A stretch of 64,000 bases of DNA from CADEFQ01 sp035342635 (lineage in GTDB: Bacteria > Pseudomonadota > Gammaproteobacteria > Steroidobacterales > Steroidobacteraceae): assembly GCA_035342635.1 (NCBI GenBank), contig DAOQXO010000003.1, positions 1-64,000 of the forward strand, in the 5' to 3' direction. The notes beneath the pieces are model-generated. The model was given only the letters and a program-made list of their open reading frames with translations. It made no database searches and was not told where the DNA came from. Shown here one piece after another: positions 60,892 through 64,000 of the stretch; position 1 is the stretch's first letter, and every line of letters starts with the position of its first letter. A program made the translations under genes and the position numbers.

Positions 60892-61791
60892 ATGCGCAGG
60901 CGAATCCATGTGGGCGTGCTGGTGCTCGCAATTGCGGGCGCAGTGGCGGCCGAGCCGCCGAAGACCATGGGGGAACTCCTCGCCGTCTCGGCACCGGACG
61001 ACTGGCGCACGCCGGACCCTGCCGACACGCTCTACCTGGAGCTCGCCACCGGCCGCGTGATCATCGAGCTGGCCCCGCGCTACGCACCCCGCCACATCGC
61101 CAACATCAGGACCCTGGCGCGCGAGGGCCATTACGACGGCCTCGCCATCACGCGCGTACAGGACAACTTCGTCGTGCAGTGGGGCGACCCCGACAAGCCG
61201 GTCGGCACCGCCGCACGCACCCTGCCCGCCGAATTCACGCAGCCGGTCGATCCCTCGGCGCCGTTCTCGCCGCTGGCCAGTGTCGACGGTTACGCCCCGC
61301 AGGTCGGCTTCGCGGACGGCATGCCGGCGGCGCGTGATGCCATGGGGCGCATCGGCTGGCTCGCACACTGCTATGGCACGCTGGGGGTCGGGCGCGACAA
61401 CGACGCCGATTCAGGCAACGGCGCGGAACTCTACGTGGTGATCGGCCATGCGCCGCGCCAGCTGGACCGCAACGTCACGGTGGCGGGCCGGGTCCTGCAC
61501 GGCATCGAGCTGCTGGCAGCGTTGCCACGCGGCACGGGCCCAATGGGATTCCACGAGCCGCCGGCTGCCGCGACAAGGATCGAGCGCGTGCGCCTGGCGG
61601 CAGATACCCCTGCCGCCGAGCGCACGCAGATCGAAGTGTTGCGCACCGATACGCCGCTGTTCGCGCAGCTGGTTGAACTGCGCCGCAATCGCGCCGACGA
61701 GTGGTACAAGGTCCCCGCCGGCTACATCGACCTGTGCAGCGTACCGCTGCCCGTGCGCGTCAGCGCACCTTCCCTTTCCGGACCAGATTGA
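60892..61791 (+). CDS. periplasmic cyclophilin-type peptidyl-prolyl isomerase
   Basis: The protein has 299 residues with a signal peptide (VLVLAIAGAVAAE). The cyclophilin domain starts LYLELATGRVIIELAPRYAP. It has the active-site line GLAITRVQDNFVVQWGDP and ends with a VAGRVLHGIELLAAL segment. It is longer than usual, with an insert between strands and a C-terminal extension of about 80 residues. It would help fold exported proteins. The Arg of the FHRV motif is kept (TRV) although Phe-His is changed, so activity may be altered. Confidence 0.88.
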   Translation: MRRRIHVGVLVLAIAGAVAAEPPKTMGELLAVSAPDDWRTPDPADTLYLELATGRVIIELAPRYAPRHIANIRTLAREGHYDGLAITRVQDNFVVQWGDPDKPVGTAARTLPAEFTQPVDPSAPFSPLASVDGYAPQVGFADGMPAARDAMGRIGWLAHCYGTLGVGRDNDADSGNGAELYVVIGHAPRQLDRNVTVAGRVLHGIELLAALPRGTGPMGFHEPPAAATRIERVRLAADTPAAERTQIEVLRTDTPLFAQLVELRRNRADEWYKVPAGYIDLCSVPLPVRVSAPSLSGPD

Positions 61792-62026
61792 CGATCGCGA
61801 GCAGGATGACTGCCCCGAGCAGCGACAGCAGCAGGCCGCCGAGACTGAAGTCACTGGAATTGATAGTCCCGATGCCCAGCCTGGGCGACAGAAAACCCGC
61901 AAGCAACGCGCCGACCACGCCCACGACCACGTTCAGGAACAAGCCCTGCTGTGCGTCCGTCTTCATGATCTTGCTGGCGATCCAGCCGATGATGCCGCCG
62001 ACAACAATCCAGATGATGAAGTTCAT
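61760..62026 (-). CDS. GlsB/YeaQ/YmgE-family stress-response membrane protein
   Basis: This 88-residue protein has three membrane helices and the family pattern FIIWIVVGGIIGWIASKIM, then GLFLNVVVGVVGALLAGFL, then a last helix. Such proteins are induced by stationary phase or acid stress and have no assigned activity. The stop of the histone-like gene overlaps its ATG by four bases, so the two are co-translated. Its 3' end overlaps the convergent cyclophilin gene by 32 bases. Confidence 0.93.
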   Translation of the reverse strand: MNFIIWIVVGGIIGWIASKIMKTDAQQGLFLNVVVGVVGALLAGFLSPRLGIGTINSSDFSLGGLLLSLLGAVILLAIVNLVRKGKVR

Positions 62027-62697
62027 CGCGGTTCTCCTCCCTCGGAATCGGTATCGGCAGCGGACGACGACTGCGAACCGGCTGCGGATTCCTGCGTGAA
62101 TTCTGCGGTGCGGTCGGCCGCACGCTCGAGCGCCGCGGCACCCGCCTCGACACCGCGAATGACGACGCCCTCGACCTTGCGGGTCGCCTCCTGGACTCCG
62201 ACGGAGCCCTCATGGATGACGGGCTTCGCGCGGCGGCGCGTACGGCGCGCAGCGCGGCTGGTGCTGAGGGCGGCCTGATGGACGCCGGCCTTGGCCTTGC
62301 GCGCAAGGCGGCGCGCGCGGCGCGCGACTTTGGGCTTGGCGACCGCCAGCTTGCGCTTGGCAACGGCGACGTTGCGCTTGGCGGCGCGCTTGGCGCCGGC
62401 GACCTCGCGCCTTGCCGTGCGCTTGGCGCTGGCGACCTTGCGCCGGGCCGTGCGCTTGGCGCTGGCGACCTTGCGCTTGGCCGTGCGCTTGGCGCCGGCA
62501 ACGCTGCGCTTCACTTTGCGCGCCGTCTTGCGGGTCGCCGAGGCGGCTCTGCGCCCGGCGGCGGCTACGCTGCGTCCGGCGTTGGTGACCTTGCGCCGGG
62601 CTACTGCGACCTTGCGTTTGCGGGCGACGGTGCGGCGCGCCTCCGCGACCTTCCTGCCCACCTTGCTCATGCGCGTGCTGCGCTTCCTGGCTGCCAT
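62023..62697 (-). CDS. histone H1-like / AlgP-like basic repeat protein
   Basis: This 224-residue protein has two parts. Residues 1 to about 165 are almost only Lys, Arg, Ala and Val, with an 11-residue repeat of the type VASAKRTARRK in at least four copies. The last 60 residues are ordinary to acidic (EGVVIRGVEAGAAALERAA). Such basic tails bind DNA; AlgP and Hc1-like proteins are examples. The ATG at 62697 has AGGGAGA upstream. Coupling to GlsB suggests production under stress. The function is inferred. Confidence 0.82.
   Translation of the reverse strand: MAARKRSTRMSKVGRKVAEARRTVARKRKVAVARRKVTNAGRSVAAAGRRAASATRKTARKVKRSVAGAKRTAKRKVASAKRTARRKVASAKRTARREVAGAKRAAKRNVAVAKRKLAVAKPKVARRARRLARKAKAGVHQAALSTSRAARRTRRRAKPVIHEGSVGVQEATRKVEGVVIRGVEAGAAALERAADRTAEFTQESAAGSQSSSAADTDSEGGEPR
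62383..62514. repeat. 33-base direct repeat, four tandem copies within the histone-like gene
   Basis: Unit starts are at 62383, 62416, 62449 and 62482, each marked by GCGCTTGGCG-type sequence three bases in. The 33-base period encodes the 11-residue basic repeat. The copies differ slightly, the first most. Confidence 0.8.
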
Positions 62698-62884
62698 GAT
62701 CCGCGTCTCCCTGATGGCCGGTCGCACCACATTGCGGTATGGCGCCGGTGGCGTCAATGCCACCGGCACGAATGATGGGCGAGCGGTGCCGGTAACCGCC
62801 GCGGCGGCCGACAACGTCCCGCAATGCACTGTTTTTGTTTTGCTTTCGGCCCGACGTTATTTGATCTTCCCGAAGTGACGACAC

Positions 62885-62908
62885 AAAACGCGGCGCATCA
62901 GCTGCGCC
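62885..62908 (-). terminator. weak candidate terminator after pstS
   Basis: On the minus strand GGCGCA pairs with TGCGCC around a five-base loop (62892-62908), followed after three bases by four T residues (62885-62888). It lies about 45 bases beyond the pstS stop. The stem is short, so confidence is low. The rest of the 62698-62953 gap holds no other clear feature. Confidence 0.35.
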
Positions 62909-62953
62909 CGCAGGCCGCGCGTCAAGTGGCTGCCGGCCGATCGCGCGCAGGAG

Positions 62954-63967
62954 TCAGAGTGAAGCCTCGCGCTCCAGGATCTCCTCGACCCGCAATCCGA
63001 CTTCGGGTACACCGCCGAAGGCCGTGCCCAACTTCCCGCCGGTGAAATTCTCCCAGGCCTTCGCATAGGCCTCGGATGACAGAGGCAGGTAGTAGACTTC
63101 TTCGATCAGCGGGACACCCTGCTTGAGCGCGTACTCCACGAATTCCCGCACTTCCGCCCGCTCCGCCGCCTTCTCGCTTACGTAGAGAAAGAGGGGGCGG
63201 GACAGTGGTTGATAGCTGCCGTTCGTCACATTCTCGAGGCTCGGCAGCACCGCCTGCTCACCGCTGCTGATCGCCAGCGCCTTCAGCCGCGCGGTGTGCG
63301 GCGCGTAATAGGAGAATGGGAGGTATCCGAGCGCGTTCCGGTTCGTCTCGATCCCCTGGACGAGCACGTTGTCGTCTTCGCTGGCGGTGTAGTCGCCGCG
63401 GCTGGCCCGCGCCTTGCCCGCGATCGCTTCGGTGAAGTAGTCGAACGTGCCCGAATCCGAACCCGCGCCGAACAGCGCGAACTCCTCGTCCGGCCACGCC
63501 GGATCGACCTGGTTCCAGCGAGTGATAGTCCCCTGTGCGTCCGGGGACCACATCGTCCGCAGCTGGTCCACGGTGATGCTCGAGAGCCACTCGTTCGCAG
63601 GGCTGATCGCGACCGTGATGGCATCGAATGCGATCGGCAGCTCGAAATACCTGATGCCGGCGGCGGCGCACAGCGCCATCTCCCCGGTCACGATGGGTCG
63701 CGAAGCATTCTGGATATCCGTCTCGCCGCGGCAGAATTTCTTGAAGCCGCCACCGGTGCCGGAAATGCCGACGGTGATCCGCACGGCGCGTCGCTTCTGG
63801 CGCTGGAATTCCTCGGCGAACGCCTCGCCGATCGGAAACACCGTGCTCGACCCGTCGATCCTGATTCGTGCCTGCGAATCGGCGGTGGACGACTCCCTTT
63901 GTCCACAGCCCGCCAGGGCGAAAGCCATCAGGAGTCCGCCTGCCATTGCTGCATGGATCTTTTTCAT
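62954..63967 (-). CDS. pstS: phosphate ABC transporter substrate-binding lipoprotein PstS
   Basis: This 337-residue phosphate-binding protein of the high-affinity Pst system has a lipoprotein signal ending FALAGC. The binding site includes IDGSSTVFPI near the start and ISGTGGGFKKFCRGETDIQNASRPI, with GSDSGTFDYFTEAI in the second lobe. The length is usual. pstCAB are not in the window and may lie beyond its ends. The gene is complete, with 33 bases left before the window edge. Confidence 0.93.
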   Translation of the reverse strand: MKKIHAAMAGGLLMAFALAGCGQRESSTADSQARIRIDGSSTVFPIGEAFAEEFQRQKRRAVRITVGISGTGGGFKKFCRGETDIQNASRPIVTGEMALCAAAGIRYFELPIAFDAITVAISPANEWLSSITVDQLRTMWSPDAQGTITRWNQVDPAWPDEEFALFGAGSDSGTFDYFTEAIAGKARASRGDYTASEDDNVLVQGIETNRNALGYLPFSYYAPHTARLKALAISSGEQAVLPSLENVTNGSYQPLSRPLFLYVSEKAAERAEVREFVEYALKQGVPLIEEVYYLPLSSEAYAKAWENFTGGKLGTAFGGVPEVGLRVEEILEREASL

Positions 63968-64000
63968 GCGCCGAGGCTAACCCTCGAGCGGAGAAAGTCC

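Noticed and set aside
62023..62697. CRISPR-like tandem repeat
   Set aside because: The 33-base units are contiguous without spacers and encode an 11-residue protein repeat.

Overview
The window is about 64 kb of GC-rich, gene-dense bacterial chromosome. Start codons often overlap upstream stops (ATGA or TGATG), and no gene-free stretch exceeds about 260 bp. The gene families point to a free-living aerobic gammaproteobacterium, perhaps near the Steroidobacterales, Nevskiales or Xanthomonadales. They include a large-type NAD-glutamate dehydrogenase, CbpA-CbpM, HtpX, proBA, Pit with a DUF47 partner, a YcbB-like L,D-transpeptidase, two TonB-era envelope clusters and GlsB. That placement is inference from gene content; no rRNA or other marker is present. 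I see no phage, transposase or CRISPR array, so this looks like core and semi-core chromosome.

Layout, left half. 1-4052: 3' part of NAD-glutamate dehydrogenase, a family 2 glycosyltransferase, phosphoglycerate mutase and a membrane-anchored RraB-like protein. 4119-6245 (minus): a ferredoxin, a degenerate crotonase and a zinc-free MDR reductase. 6261-10244 (minus): a TPP-riboswitch operon that appears to form a complete thiamine salvage route, with TonB receptor, YkoF-like thiamine-binding protein, PnuT/PnuC-type carrier and choline-kinase-like kinase. 10263-11513: PhzF-like isomerase and a Rieske protein. 11510-17600 (minus): a tightly packed run of MBL-fold hydrolase, double-ATPase ModF-like protein, serine-hydrolase lipoprotein without a nucleophile, MFS exporter, beta-propeller with a histone-H1-like tail, and gamma-carbonic anhydrase. 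17733-25427: TPR-GGDEF protein, cbpA-cbpM, GFA protein, SnoaL-like lipoprotein, zinc alcohol dehydrogenase, tRNA-Arg(TCG), a four-cysteine COG2345-type regulator divergent from an unknown exported helical protein, and a small exported protein.

Layout, right half. 25525-29551: a molybdenum cofactor operon in which moaA and moaC are followed by two natural fusions, MobA-MoaD and MoaE-MoeB-rhodanese with a His-rich linker. 29536-31969 (minus): proB-proA. 32081-37489: a protein ending in a 27-residue aspartate run, HtpX, a fatty acid desaturase, a D-2-hydroxyacid dehydrogenase, an MFS remnant, an alpha/beta-hydrolase-like lipoprotein with GHAMGG instead of GHSMGG, and a DUF4112 protein. 37501-40887 (minus): cytochrome c, a CpcT/CpeT-like protein, TesB and a ferredoxin-NADP reductase. 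41011-44938: a two-subunit molybdenum hydroxylase (IorAB type) translationally coupled to a GabT-like aminotransferase. 44935-47021 (minus): a small Cys protein, Pit and its DUF47 partner. 47123-48907: Uup. 48961-63967: secreted subtilase, L,D-transpeptidase, ABC exporter, two orphan outer-membrane barrels, M48 lipoprotein, GGDEF-EAL protein, periplasmic cyclophilin, GlsB plus an AlgP/H1-like protein, and PstS.

How the genes fit together. The Moco operon at 25.5-29.5 kb can supply the pterin for the molybdenum hydroxylase at 41-43.6 kb. The ferredoxin at 6.2 kb and the ferredoxin-NADP reductase at 40.9 kb could be redox partners. The most notable observations are the riboswitch-controlled thiamine import operon and the heavily fused Moco assembly line. 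Next come the histone-like tails and the two apparent pseudo-hydrolases that carry lipoprotein signals.
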